Shown here: positions 36,086 to 43,464 of the stretch, piece after piece | Numbering within the stretch: position 1 is the stretch's first letter | Layout: each line of letters starts with the position of its first letter | Assembly (NCBI GenBank): GCA_021636625.1 | Contig: JAJWLX010000008.1 | Span: forward strand, 25,928 to 89,927 | Source: Prevotella sp. | GTDB lineage: Bacteria > Bacteroidota > Bacteroidia > Bacteroidales > Bacteroidaceae | Reading direction: 5' to 3' | DNA: 64,000 nt | Made by a program: the position numbers and the translations under genes | Notes under the pieces: generated by a model | What the model was told of the DNA's origin: nothing | The model's input: only the letters and a program-made list of their open reading frames with translations | Databases searched by the model: none

Positions 36086-37681
36086 TCAATTCATTTGTTT
36101 GAGTTCAAATTTATCAATATCCACCGCCCAAGCGTATGGATTACCCATCTCTATGACATTGTATCCAGCTTTTAAACTGACAGGGATAGTTATCGTCGTT
36201 AAACCACCTTTTGTCTGGAGTTTTTCTACAGTGGTAGTTTTTCCATTGATGGTGACTTGCAATCCACGGTGCTCGGCTGGCAGGTAAGTGATGGTCATGT
36301 CGTACATGCCTCCTTGCTCGCTATATACTTGATCCCAACGAATGAGATTCTCACGTCTTCCTCCTAGATAAGAAACGGTCATTCCTAGGGAAGCCCCTGG
36401 CTGATAGGCATAAAGCACTTGTCGCTTGTCTTTGCCAAGGTTGTCAAAACAAGGAAGATACCCCCATTCTGCTTCATACACAGTAGGTTCCAATCGCTTT
36501 TGTGCATCGGCTTTCACGATGAGTACGCTATGTGCAGGAAGGGTTGTCACGATGCTGTCTTTTACTGTTTTAAGATTCTTGTGATGAACTAAATCACGGA
36601 GTTTTACCTTTCCACCCAGTTCTAAAGTAGAGAGAGGTACGGAGAAATGAGCTGTGGTATCCGATGCATTATAGAGTGCTATAGCCCTCGTAAGCCCTCT
36701 TTTTTTCAAGATGTCTTTTACAAGCACGTAGGTATCTCCTTCATGCTGAACAGGATAGGCTTGCAGAGCCAAGGAATCTTGGTTGAGGGCTATCAATTCC
36801 TCATTCTTTAGCAAAGCCATGGTAGAAGGCTTTATCTTGGTCAAATCGCATCCTATGAGCAGCGGTGAACTCATCATGCACCACATGCCAAAGTGTACTT
36901 TCTCCTCATTGGGTTTCAATCCTCTGCCCAGCTCCAGCATATCCATGTCGTTGTAATGTCCATCCCGACAATAAGCGGAGAGGGGGAGATTGAGTTCTAT
37001 GATATGTTTTACGGACGACCACCTAGGGCGAATGTCAGGGCTGATACGCCAAGAAGTGGCGATGTTCTTCGCCCATGTGCCAGGGAAGGTCCATCTACAG
37101 ATATTGAGGGATACGTTCTTGCGCCCAGTGCTGTCGATGGCTTGTCGTATCTCTGTATATCGCTTTTGCTCTTCCAGGTTGAGGTCGGTGCCTGCTCCAC
37201 AATAATCAATCTTGATAAAATCGAAGTTCCATTCCTTGAAATAAAGCATGGCATCCTGATACTCATGCCCATAGAGACCAGAACCAAAGCCATTGGGGTC
37301 ATTGTCGTAGCGAGATCCACAGGTATTGCTGCCGGCATCCGAATAGATACCAGCCTTGAGACCGAGGAAATGGATATAGTCTGATACGATTTTCACGCCC
37401 TTGGGGAAACGCTGGGGATGAGGATGCATCTTGCCCTGCGCATCACGATAGCCAAAGAATCCATCATCTATGTTTACATAGCGATAACCATAGTCTTTTA
37501 ATCCGGTATTGACCATGGCATCGGCTTGTTGCATAATCAGAGAGTCACTGATGTTGACATGATATGTGTTCCAAGAGCTCCATCCCATAATAGGGGGAGC
37601 TACTGTTTGGGCTTGGCTTGCTGATAAGCCTGTTGTCATCAGAAAAGCCAAAAGCTCATTTCGTAAAGAGAGAGAGTTCAT
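36086..37681 (-). CDS. GH27 alpha-galactosidase-like enzyme with C-terminal binding module
   Basis: 531 residues with a signal peptide (about 1-24). The TIM barrel contains GWSSWNTYHVNISDS and NIDDGFFG. The likely nucleophile is Asp159 (FIKIDYCG) and the acid/base Asp216 (SWRISPDI); HYNDMDMLELGRG and MWCMMSSPLLIGCDL are also GH27-typical. After a beta domain the last ~135 residues (about 395-531, from PTVYEAEWGYLPC) look like a CBM6/35-type module. GH27 enzymes are alpha-galactosidases or beta-L-arabinopyranosidases; which one cannot be decided here. It starts 35 bases after the truncated rhaD. Confidence 0.9.
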   Translation of the reverse strand: MNSLSLRNELLAFLMTTGLSASQAQTVAPPIMGWSSWNTYHVNISDSLIMQQADAMVNTGLKDYGYRYVNIDDGFFGYRDAQGKMHPHPQRFPKGVKIVSDYIHFLGLKAGIYSDAGSNTCGSRYDNDPNGFGSGLYGHEYQDAMLYFKEWNFDFIKIDYCGAGTDLNLEEQKRYTEIRQAIDSTGRKNVSLNICRWTFPGTWAKNIATSWRISPDIRPRWSSVKHIIELNLPLSAYCRDGHYNDMDMLELGRGLKPNEEKVHFGMWCMMSSPLLIGCDLTKIKPSTMALLKNEELIALNQDSLALQAYPVQHEGDTYVLVKDILKKRGLTRAIALYNASDTTAHFSVPLSTLELGGKVKLRDLVHHKNLKTVKDSIVTTLPAHSVLIVKADAQKRLEPTVYEAEWGYLPCFDNLGKDKRQVLYAYQPGASLGMTVSYLGGRRENLIRWDQVYSEQGGMYDMTITYLPAEHRGLQVTINGKTTTVEKLQTKGGLTTITIPVSLKAGYNVIEMGNPYAWAVDIDKFELKQMN

Positions 37682-37716
37682 AATTGTTTATCTTGTATCT
37701 TGGTGAATGATATTTT

Positions 37717-37893
37717 TTATTTTCTTGATGAATTGAAAGCCTTGGTCTCGTCATCTACCAAGTCGGCGATGTTCACAGTGAAGTTACCACCATTACGCTC
37801 AGCCCAACCATCCTGCCAGAGGTATCCGGCAACTTCTGCTATCTTTTCGACCTCCTTTTTCAAGGCAGGACGACCTTCTAATACGCCATTCAT
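37717..37893 (-). pseudogene. Internally deleted second copy of rhaD
   Basis: 58 codons. The first ~48 match RhaD (MNxVLEGRPALKKEVEKIAE and AERNGGNFTVN), then the frame jumps to the last residues of RhaD: TKAFN is shared with the true C-terminus, and 17 bases AATTGAAAGCCTTGGTC (37731-37747) match the 3' end of rhaD at 31795-31811. The middle, about 210 codons with the zinc site, is gone. Short shared sequence AAGCCTTG at both break points explains the deletion. The promoter and its upstream block are kept, and the GH27 gene starts 35 bases downstream. It may act as a translated leader. Confidence 0.9.
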
Positions 37894-38031
37894 TGTAATC
37901 TTGTTATTAGCTTGTTTAAAATGTCTGATGCAAAAGTAGTGATTTCCCATCATATCCAACCTATTCTTTTGATATTTGGGCTATGACATTTGGCATAACC
38001 CTCAAAACCGTGAAAAAATACAGAAGGCGGC
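37737..38031 (-). repeat. Direct repeat of the rhaD 5' region (copy 2)
   Basis: Matches 32436-32731 in the same orientation. Similarity stops abruptly just after CAGAAGGCGGC in both copies. The interval between the two copies holds the MITE-like element, GH78 and GH27. Confidence 0.9.
37931..37960 (-). promoter_or_regulatory. Duplicated rhaD promoter driving GH27-GH78
   Basis: On the - strand TACTTTTG (37931-37938) is the -7 element, with TTGG at the same distance upstream as in the rhaD promoter. The adjoining upstream block (37961-38031) is almost identical to that of rhaD. Confidence 0.65.
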
Positions 38032-38074
38032 TCCTTGCATCACGCAAGAAAACCGCCCTTTTCATTCTACATGA

Positions 38075-38169
38075 CAATAGAGAATTCATACTCTATTGAT
38101 GAGATGAGATTTATGCTCTTTTTTATAGAGTTGAGATTTATGCACTTTTTATAACCCGAAATTGATATT
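38075..38169. other. Short repeats between the rhaD relic and the M56 gene
   Basis: A hairpin CAATAGAG (38075-38082) with CTCTATTG (38091-38098), then a 23-base direct repeat (38105-38127 and 38131-38153) with core GAGATTTATGC. No gene is seen. The hairpin may end the M56 transcript but has no T run. Confidence 0.4.
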
Positions 38170-39483
38170 CTATTTTTCTTCTTTCTTCACTGGGGTTACA
38201 TCTGTCGGAAGAGAGAATTTAACAGGGATGATATATTTTACGTTTACCGGTTTACCATCTTGTGTACCAGGAGTCCAGTTAGGCATTGCCTTCACGATTC
38301 TCAAAGCCTCGGCATCCAGTTCTGGATCTACAGATCTTGCTATTCGGGCATTGGTAACGCTACCATCCTTCTGAATGACAAAGGTTACAAGCACACGGCC
38401 CTGCTTTTTGGCCTTGACGGCGGAAGCCGGATACTTGATGTTTGCAGCCAGATACTTCATCAGCACGCCCTGACCACCAGGAAATTGCGGCATTGTCTCT
38501 GTTACATCATAAACCACATTCTTGGTTGTATCGGCTGGGGCTGTCGCATCAGAAGCCTTTGCTTCCGCCTTCTGCTGAACCTCGGCTACTTCCGGAAACT
38601 GCTCGCCAATCTCACGAGCCACACTCTCGATGTTGCTCACCATAAGCAACGCTCCTGCTAAAGGTGCGAAAAGGAGGTACTTCGCCTTGCCTATTTCACT
38701 GGTTCTACGTTTGTTCATCATTTTAATTCTTTTTTTAAGAGGTAATAAATTAAAATTATTAGCAATCTTGGTCGATTCATTCGGCTGTCGATATGCCAAA
38801 CCAAGAAGGTGATACTGATAGGATTTGCGCGCGTTGCCATCAGATAAAACACTTTCATCGGCTAAATATTCCAAATTCATTCTTACTTCCTGCTTCATCA
38901 GCCAGGCAAATGGATTAAACCAGCAGGCGATGGAGAAAAGCTCGGAGAAGAGGGTATCCAGGGAATGGAGACCCGAAACATGGGTGCACTCGTGAACCAT
39001 CACTTCGTGCAACTGCTTGCCCTCCAGGGTAGATGGATACATAAACACCCAGCGGAAGAAGGAGAACGGACTCCCCTCGCCTTTGAGAAGATGTACCGTA
39101 ATGCCTTCTACCTCCTGCTTCCGGGAAATAGCTGCAAGGCGGATGATACTGAAGAGCTGCCATACCAAACGCAATGAGAGAACCGCAACTCCTGCCCAAT
39201 AGATGCCCAGCAGCATATCCATCCAGGTTATGCCGGGAGCCTGAGCCTTTACAACCACCACGGGATAAAACGTGTCGGCATATACATTCGCCATACCCGC
39301 CATCGTTGGTGTATCGCGCACCCAATATTCCAGATTGAGTGCCGGAACCATCAGGGCAACGGCATAGATGAGCCAGAGGGTAAGGCGGCGAAGACCGAAG
39401 AAAGTATCGCGGCTCACCGTGAGGCGATAAAAGCCATAAAGCAGCATCAGGGCTACATTGATTTTTATAAGATATATTGCCAT
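38170..39483 (-). CDS. BlaR1-like M56 metallopeptidase sensor with C-terminal TonB domain
   Basis: 437 residues. N-terminal transmembrane helices (residues about 1-110) and the M56 zinc motif HECTH (in VMVHECTHVSGLHSLD, near residue 166) are followed by another helix near 270-290 (KYLLFAPLAGALLMVSNIES). The C-terminal domain (about 345-437) is TonB-like: FPGGQGVLMKYLAANIKYP, GRVLVTFVIQKDGSV and MPNWTPGTQDGKPVNVKYII. BlaR1-type proteins sense a signal and cause cleavage of the BlaI repressor; the TonB-domain version is common in Bacteroidetes and its signal is unknown. It follows blaI by 92 bases on the - strand. Confidence 0.9.
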   Translation of the reverse strand: MAIYLIKINVALMLLYGFYRLTVSRDTFFGLRRLTLWLIYAVALMVPALNLEYWVRDTPTMAGMANVYADTFYPVVVVKAQAPGITWMDMLLGIYWAGVAVLSLRLVWQLFSIIRLAAISRKQEVEGITVHLLKGEGSPFSFFRWVFMYPSTLEGKQLHEVMVHECTHVSGLHSLDTLFSELFSIACWFNPFAWLMKQEVRMNLEYLADESVLSDGNARKSYQYHLLGLAYRQPNESTKIANNFNLLPLKKRIKMMNKRRTSEIGKAKYLLFAPLAGALLMVSNIESVAREIGEQFPEVAEVQQKAEAKASDATAPADTTKNVVYDVTETMPQFPGGQGVLMKYLAANIKYPASAVKAKKQGRVLVTFVIQKDGSVTNARIARSVDPELDAEALRIVKAMPNWTPGTQDGKPVNVKYIIPVKFSLPTDVTPVKKEEK

Positions 39484-39540
39484 ACAGTTTCTGTTTTTTA
39501 TATAAATTAGTTATTGAACTTTCGCATATTAGCTCCACAC

Positions 39541-39553
39541 GCCCTGAAAGGGC
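39541..39553. repeat. REP-like hairpin between blaI and the M56 gene
   Basis: GCCCT-GAA-AGGGC, the same small hairpin as at 30141-30153 read on the opposite strand. It lies inside the operon. Confidence 0.5.
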
Positions 39554-39575
39554 AGAAGCTTTCAATTACAGTTAT

Positions 39576-39938
39576 TTATTCTTCCGAACTCTCGATTTCA
39601 CGGATGATATCCTTGAGGTCCTCGGGACTGATTTTCTCGTCCTTGGCAAAGAAGGAAACCATTTCCTTGAAGGAATTCTTGAAGTAATTGTTCACGAAAC
39701 CCGACAGGAACTTCCGCTTGTAATCGCTCTCGGCAATGAGTGGAGAATAGACATACCCCTTGCCATCTCGCTCCGCCTTGACATATTCCTTGCGCTTCAA
39801 ATTGTTCACAATAGAAGCCACTGTAGTATAAGGTGGACGAGGTTCTGGCAACAGTTCCATAATCTGTTTCACAGCACATCGCCCCAATCGCCATATTCGA
39901 AGCATAATATCTTCTTCCTGATTCGTCAGCTTTTCCAT
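39576..39938 (-). CDS. BlaI/MecI-family transcriptional repressor
   Basis: 120 residues. A winged-helix N-terminal domain (LTNQEEDIMLRIWRLGRCAV, PPYTTVASIVNNLKRKEYVK) and a C-terminal dimerisation and cleavage part. In this family the M56 partner inactivates the repressor. The promoter on the - strand overlaps a TACGA-N5-TCGTA dyad, as expected for autorepression. The downstream gene is the M56-TonB sensor. There is no beta-lactamase nearby, so the regulated genes are probably others, possibly including the divergent GH2 gene. Confidence 0.92.
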   Translation of the reverse strand: MEKLTNQEEDIMLRIWRLGRCAVKQIMELLPEPRPPYTTVASIVNNLKRKEYVKAERDGKGYVYSPLIAESDYKRKFLSGFVNNYFKNSFKEMVSFFAKDEKISPEDLKDIIREIESSEE

Positions 39939-39990
39939 ATTTCTATCTTTATTTTTTTAAATTCAACATCCTTGTTTCTAAATCACGCTG

Positions 39991-40021
39991 CAAATCTACG
40001 AACTTTTCGTATAAGCACAAA
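39991..40021 (-). promoter_or_regulatory. blaI promoter (-33 and -7)
   Basis: On the - strand TTTG (40018-40021), 19-base spacer, TAGATTTG (39991-39998). This is a full match to the Bacteroidetes promoter. The spacer is largely filled by operator dyad 1. Confidence 0.75.
39997..40011. promoter_or_regulatory. Candidate BlaI operator 1
   Basis: Perfect dyad TACGA-ACTTT-TCGTA between the -33 and -7 elements of blaI. Confidence 0.65.
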
Positions 40022-40066
40022 ATATTCTACGTTAAAAAACATAAATCAAGCTATATTTTAAGGTTT

Positions 40067-40081
40067 TACGATGTTTCCGTA
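40067..40081. promoter_or_regulatory. Candidate BlaI operator 2
   Basis: TACGA-TGTTT-CCGTA, one mismatch from a perfect dyad with the same 5-base centre. Confidence 0.55.
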
Positions 40082-40100
40082 ATATAGAAACACAGGTATT

Positions 40101-40115
40101 TACGAAATTATCGTA
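40101..40115. promoter_or_regulatory. Candidate BlaI operator 3
   Basis: Perfect dyad TACGA-AATTA-TCGTA, 34 bases from operator 2 and 90 bases upstream of the GH2 -7 element. Confidence 0.6.
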
Positions 40116-40204
40116 GAATTCACATTAAGAAAGTCTATATATAACAATGCACAAAAATACATAAGTTGGTACAATATCACATATCAAAAACCAATTGTTT
40201 TCAT

Positions 40205-40212
40205 TATCTTTG
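40205..40212 (+). promoter_or_regulatory. -7 promoter element of the GH2 gene
   Basis: TATCTTTG followed by C, 45 bases before the start codon at 40257. Confidence 0.55.
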
Positions 40213-40256
40213 CAAAAGAAATAATAATAACGCAACAAAACAATCCAAGCAAAACA

Positions 40257-43200
40257 ATGAGAAAAAGACTATTACTGTTACTGCTCGCATTCATCGCAAT
40301 CGTAAATGCAAACGCAGTAGAGCGAACCAAACTCAACTTCAATGGAGGTTGGTTGCTCAAGGTGGGTGACCTGAAAAGCGCCGAGTCGTCCAGCTACAAC
40401 GACAAAGGTTGGAAACAGACTACGCTGCCTCGTGCCTTCAACGAGAAAGAAGCGTTCAAGGTTTCCATCGAACAACTCAGCGACACCATCATGTGGTATC
40501 GCAAACACTTCCATATCCAGGAAGTGGGCGACCGCAAGTATTTCATCGAGTTCGAAGGCGTGCGCTTCGGTGCCGACATCTGGCTCAATGGTAAGAAAGT
40601 GGGATATACCGAGAATGGTGTGATGGCAAGCGGTTTCGATCTGACACCTTATATTATAAAAGGTGAGAACGTCATCGCCGTACGTGTGGATAACTCCTGG
40701 AGCTATCGTGAACGAGCCACAGGCCAGCGCTATCAGTGGAACGACAAGAACTTCAATGCCAACTATGGCGGTATTCCGAAGAATGTGTTCCTCCACATCA
40801 CCGACAAGCTCTATCAGACTCTTCCGCTCTACAACAATCTCAAGACCACGGGTATCTATATCTATGGCAGCAACTATGATATTGCGGGAAAGAAGGTAAC
40901 GGTGAACGCTGAATCGCAAGTAAGAAATGAGGATTCCAAGCCTCGCTCTTTCCGCTTCTTCGCCAAGATTCTGGATGCAGACGGCAAGGAAGTGGGTCAT
41001 TTTGATGGCGAAAGATACACATTGAAGCCAGGCGAAACCAAGACCGTGAAGGTGAGTGGACTCCTGAACAACGCTCACTTCTGGAGTTGGGGATATGGCT
41101 ATCTCTACACCGTGAAGACCCTATTGAAGGCGGATGACGGCAGTAAGATAGACGATGTCATCACCAAGACCGGTTTCCGCAAGACCCAGTTTGGCGAAGG
41201 CAAGTTCTATCTCAACGATCGAGCTATCATGATGCACGGCTATGCGCAGCGCACCTCCAACGAGTGGCCTGGCGTGGGCATGAGCGTTCCTGCCTGGCTG
41301 AGCGACTACAGCAACAAGCTGATGGTGGAATCGGGCGGCAACCTGGTTCGCTGGATGCACGTATGCCCTTGGAAGCAGGACATCGAGAGCTGCGACCGAG
41401 TGGGACTGATTCAGGCAATGCCAGCCGGTGATGCCGAAAGAGACGTGGAAGGCAGAAGATGGGAACAGCGCCTGGAACTGATGAAGGAAGCCATCATCTA
41501 CAACCGCAACAACCCTAGCATCATCTTCTACGAAAGTGGTAATAAGGGGGTGAGCCGCGAACACATGTTGCAGATGAAAGCCATCCGCGACGAATTCGAC
41601 CCTCACGGCGGCAGAGCCAGCGGCAGCCGAGAGATGCTCAACATCAACGAGGCTGAATACGGCGGCGAGATGCTTTACATCAACAAGAGCAAGAAGCACC
41701 CGATGTGGTCAATGGAGTATCATCGCGACGAGGGTTTGCGCAAATACTGGGATGAACAGAGCTATCCTTACCACAAGGAAGGCGACGGTCCCTTGTATCG
41801 CGGCAAACCTGCCTTCGAATACAACCACAACATGGATACCTTTGCAGCAAGTATGGTAGAGCGATGGTTTGAATACTGGCAGGAGCGTCCGGGCACCGGA
41901 AAACGAGTAAGCGATGGCGGTACCAAGATTATCTTCTCAGATACCAACACCCATCATCGTGGTGAGGCAAACTACCGTTCGAGCGGTGTGACCGATGCGA
42001 TGCGCATCCCGAAGGATGCCTTCTTTGCTCATCAGGTAATGTGGAATGGCTGGGTATCTCCTGAAAAAGATGCCACCTATATCGTAGGTCACTGGAACTA
42101 CAAGCCAGGAACCATCAAGCAGACAGAATATGTGGTAAGTACCGGCGACGAGGTAGAACTCTTCATCAACGGCAAGAGTCTGGGCATGGGCGAGCGCAGC
42201 AACCAGTGGCTTTTCACCTGGAAGAATGTACCTTTCGAGGCAGGCAAGATTGAGGCTGTGGCTTATACATACGATAAGTCTGATAAGAAATCAAAAGATG
42301 CCAAGACCAAGAAAGAAACAAGCCGTTATGCCATCGAAACTGCGGGCGAGCCTCATCACATCAAGCTCACCAGCATCCAGAATCCGGAAGGTTTCAAGGC
42401 TGATGGTGCCGACATGGCGCTCATCCAGGTAGAGGTGGTTGATAAGCAGGGCAGACGCTGTCCACTCGATAACCGCACCATCCACTTCAACTATCAGGGC
42501 GAAATGGAATGGATTGGCGGATTGGCAACTCCTAACGAGGAAACCCAAAAGGCACTTGCTGCCAAGAACCAGAGCCTCGTGGTAGATAAGAACGAAACTA
42601 CAGAGCAGAAGGCAGCCCGCAAGGCAGCTGATATTCTCGATTCAACAGATAGCGACAATACCTTCGATAATTACATCGGAAAGATTGATTTACCTGTAGA
42701 ATGCGGCGTGAACAGAGTTCTGATACGCAGTACCGTAAATCCTGGCGATATCAAGATTTGCGCTGGTGCTGATGGCATCAAGGGCGTGGCAAGCATCGAT
42801 TTAAAGACAAACAAAGTAGATATCGAACACTATTTGCCTCAGATGACTCTAAAGGGAGATCTCTCTCGTGGCGAAACGCCATCTACCCCATCCTATACCG
42901 ATATCAAGGAGACCATTGATATCACCGGTGCCGTGGCTGGCGTAAACCAGGAAGATGCCCAGAAAACTTTCGATGATGATGAGACCACAGAATGGAAGAG
43001 CGATGGCAAGCCTGAGAATGCCTGGATCACCTATCTGTTTACCGAGAAAGAGAAGGTGGATGAAATCACCGTAAAGCTCACGGGATGGAGAGTCAAGATG
43101 TATCCGCTCGCCATCTTTGCCGGCAAGAAGAAGGTTTGGGAGGGTTATACCTATGCCAGCCTCGGCTATGTCCACATCAAGATAGACAAGCCAGTGATGG

Positions 43201-43367
43201 CAAAGGACATCACCATCAGGATGATGGGCGATACCAAGAGCAAGACCCAACTCAGCGATACCAAGGAGCTGGCTGGCGGCAAGGCAAGCACCCTCGATTT
43301 CATCGGAATCAAGAAGGGCAAACCGGTATTGAGAATCGTAGAGATTGATTTCCTGAAGAATAAATAG
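40257..43367 (+). CDS. GH2-family glycoside hydrolase with altered acid/base motif
   Basis: 1036 residues with a signal peptide (about 1-21). Sugar-binding jelly roll (FNGGWLLKVGD; FEGVRFGADIWLNGKKVG), Ig-like domain, TIM barrel, DUF4982-like domain (about 600-690, TGDEVELFINGKSLG), an invasin/Ig-like part, and a C-terminal discoidin-like domain (about 905-1036). The presumed nucleophile is Glu487 (WSMEYHRDEG). The usual acid/base signature ending in Asn-Glu reads FYESGNKG here: Lys430 stands where Glu is expected. It may belong to a GH2 subgroup with another acid, or have reduced or different activity. Substrate unknown; it neighbours rhamnosidase and pectin genes. Confidence 0.85.
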   Translation: MRKRLLLLLLAFIAIVNANAVERTKLNFNGGWLLKVGDLKSAESSSYNDKGWKQTTLPRAFNEKEAFKVSIEQLSDTIMWYRKHFHIQEVGDRKYFIEFEGVRFGADIWLNGKKVGYTENGVMASGFDLTPYIIKGENVIAVRVDNSWSYRERATGQRYQWNDKNFNANYGGIPKNVFLHITDKLYQTLPLYNNLKTTGIYIYGSNYDIAGKKVTVNAESQVRNEDSKPRSFRFFAKILDADGKEVGHFDGERYTLKPGETKTVKVSGLLNNAHFWSWGYGYLYTVKTLLKADDGSKIDDVITKTGFRKTQFGEGKFYLNDRAIMMHGYAQRTSNEWPGVGMSVPAWLSDYSNKLMVESGGNLVRWMHVCPWKQDIESCDRVGLIQAMPAGDAERDVEGRRWEQRLELMKEAIIYNRNNPSIIFYESGNKGVSREHMLQMKAIRDEFDPHGGRASGSREMLNINEAEYGGEMLYINKSKKHPMWSMEYHRDEGLRKYWDEQSYPYHKEGDGPLYRGKPAFEYNHNMDTFAASMVERWFEYWQERPGTGKRVSDGGTKIIFSDTNTHHRGEANYRSSGVTDAMRIPKDAFFAHQVMWNGWVSPEKDATYIVGHWNYKPGTIKQTEYVVSTGDEVELFINGKSLGMGERSNQWLFTWKNVPFEAGKIEAVAYTYDKSDKKSKDAKTKKETSRYAIETAGEPHHIKLTSIQNPEGFKADGADMALIQVEVVDKQGRRCPLDNRTIHFNYQGEMEWIGGLATPNEETQKALAAKNQSLVVDKNETTEQKAARKAADILDSTDSDNTFDNYIGKIDLPVECGVNRVLIRSTVNPGDIKICAGADGIKGVASIDLKTNKVDIEHYLPQMTLKGDLSRGETPSTPSYTDIKETIDITGAVAGVNQEDAQKTFDDDETTEWKSDGKPENAWITYLFTEKEKVDEITVKLTGWRVKMYPLAIFAGKKKVWEGYTYASLGYVHIKIDKPVMAKDITIRMMGDTKSKTQLSDTKELAGGKASTLDFIGIKKGKPVLRIVEIDFLKNK

Positions 43368-43387
43368 CAGGAGAGTTTATTAAAAAA

Positions 43388-43431
43388 GAAAGCTAGTTGC
43401 CTTTGCTGGGCAACTAGCTTTCTTTTTTTTT
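43388..43431. terminator. Bidirectional terminator between GH2 and HTCS genes
   Basis: GAAAGCTAGTTGCC (43388-43401) pairs with GGCAACTAGCTTTC (43409-43422), followed by a long T run; an A run precedes it. It serves the two convergent genes. Confidence 0.88.
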
Positions 43432-43464
43432 ATTTCTTTTTTGTTATAAACATACACAACATGA

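Noticed and set aside
39576..40115. Beta-lactam resistance locus
   Set aside because: BlaI and an M56 sensor are present, but no beta-lactamase or penicillin-binding protein gene lies nearby, and the sensor ends in a TonB domain.
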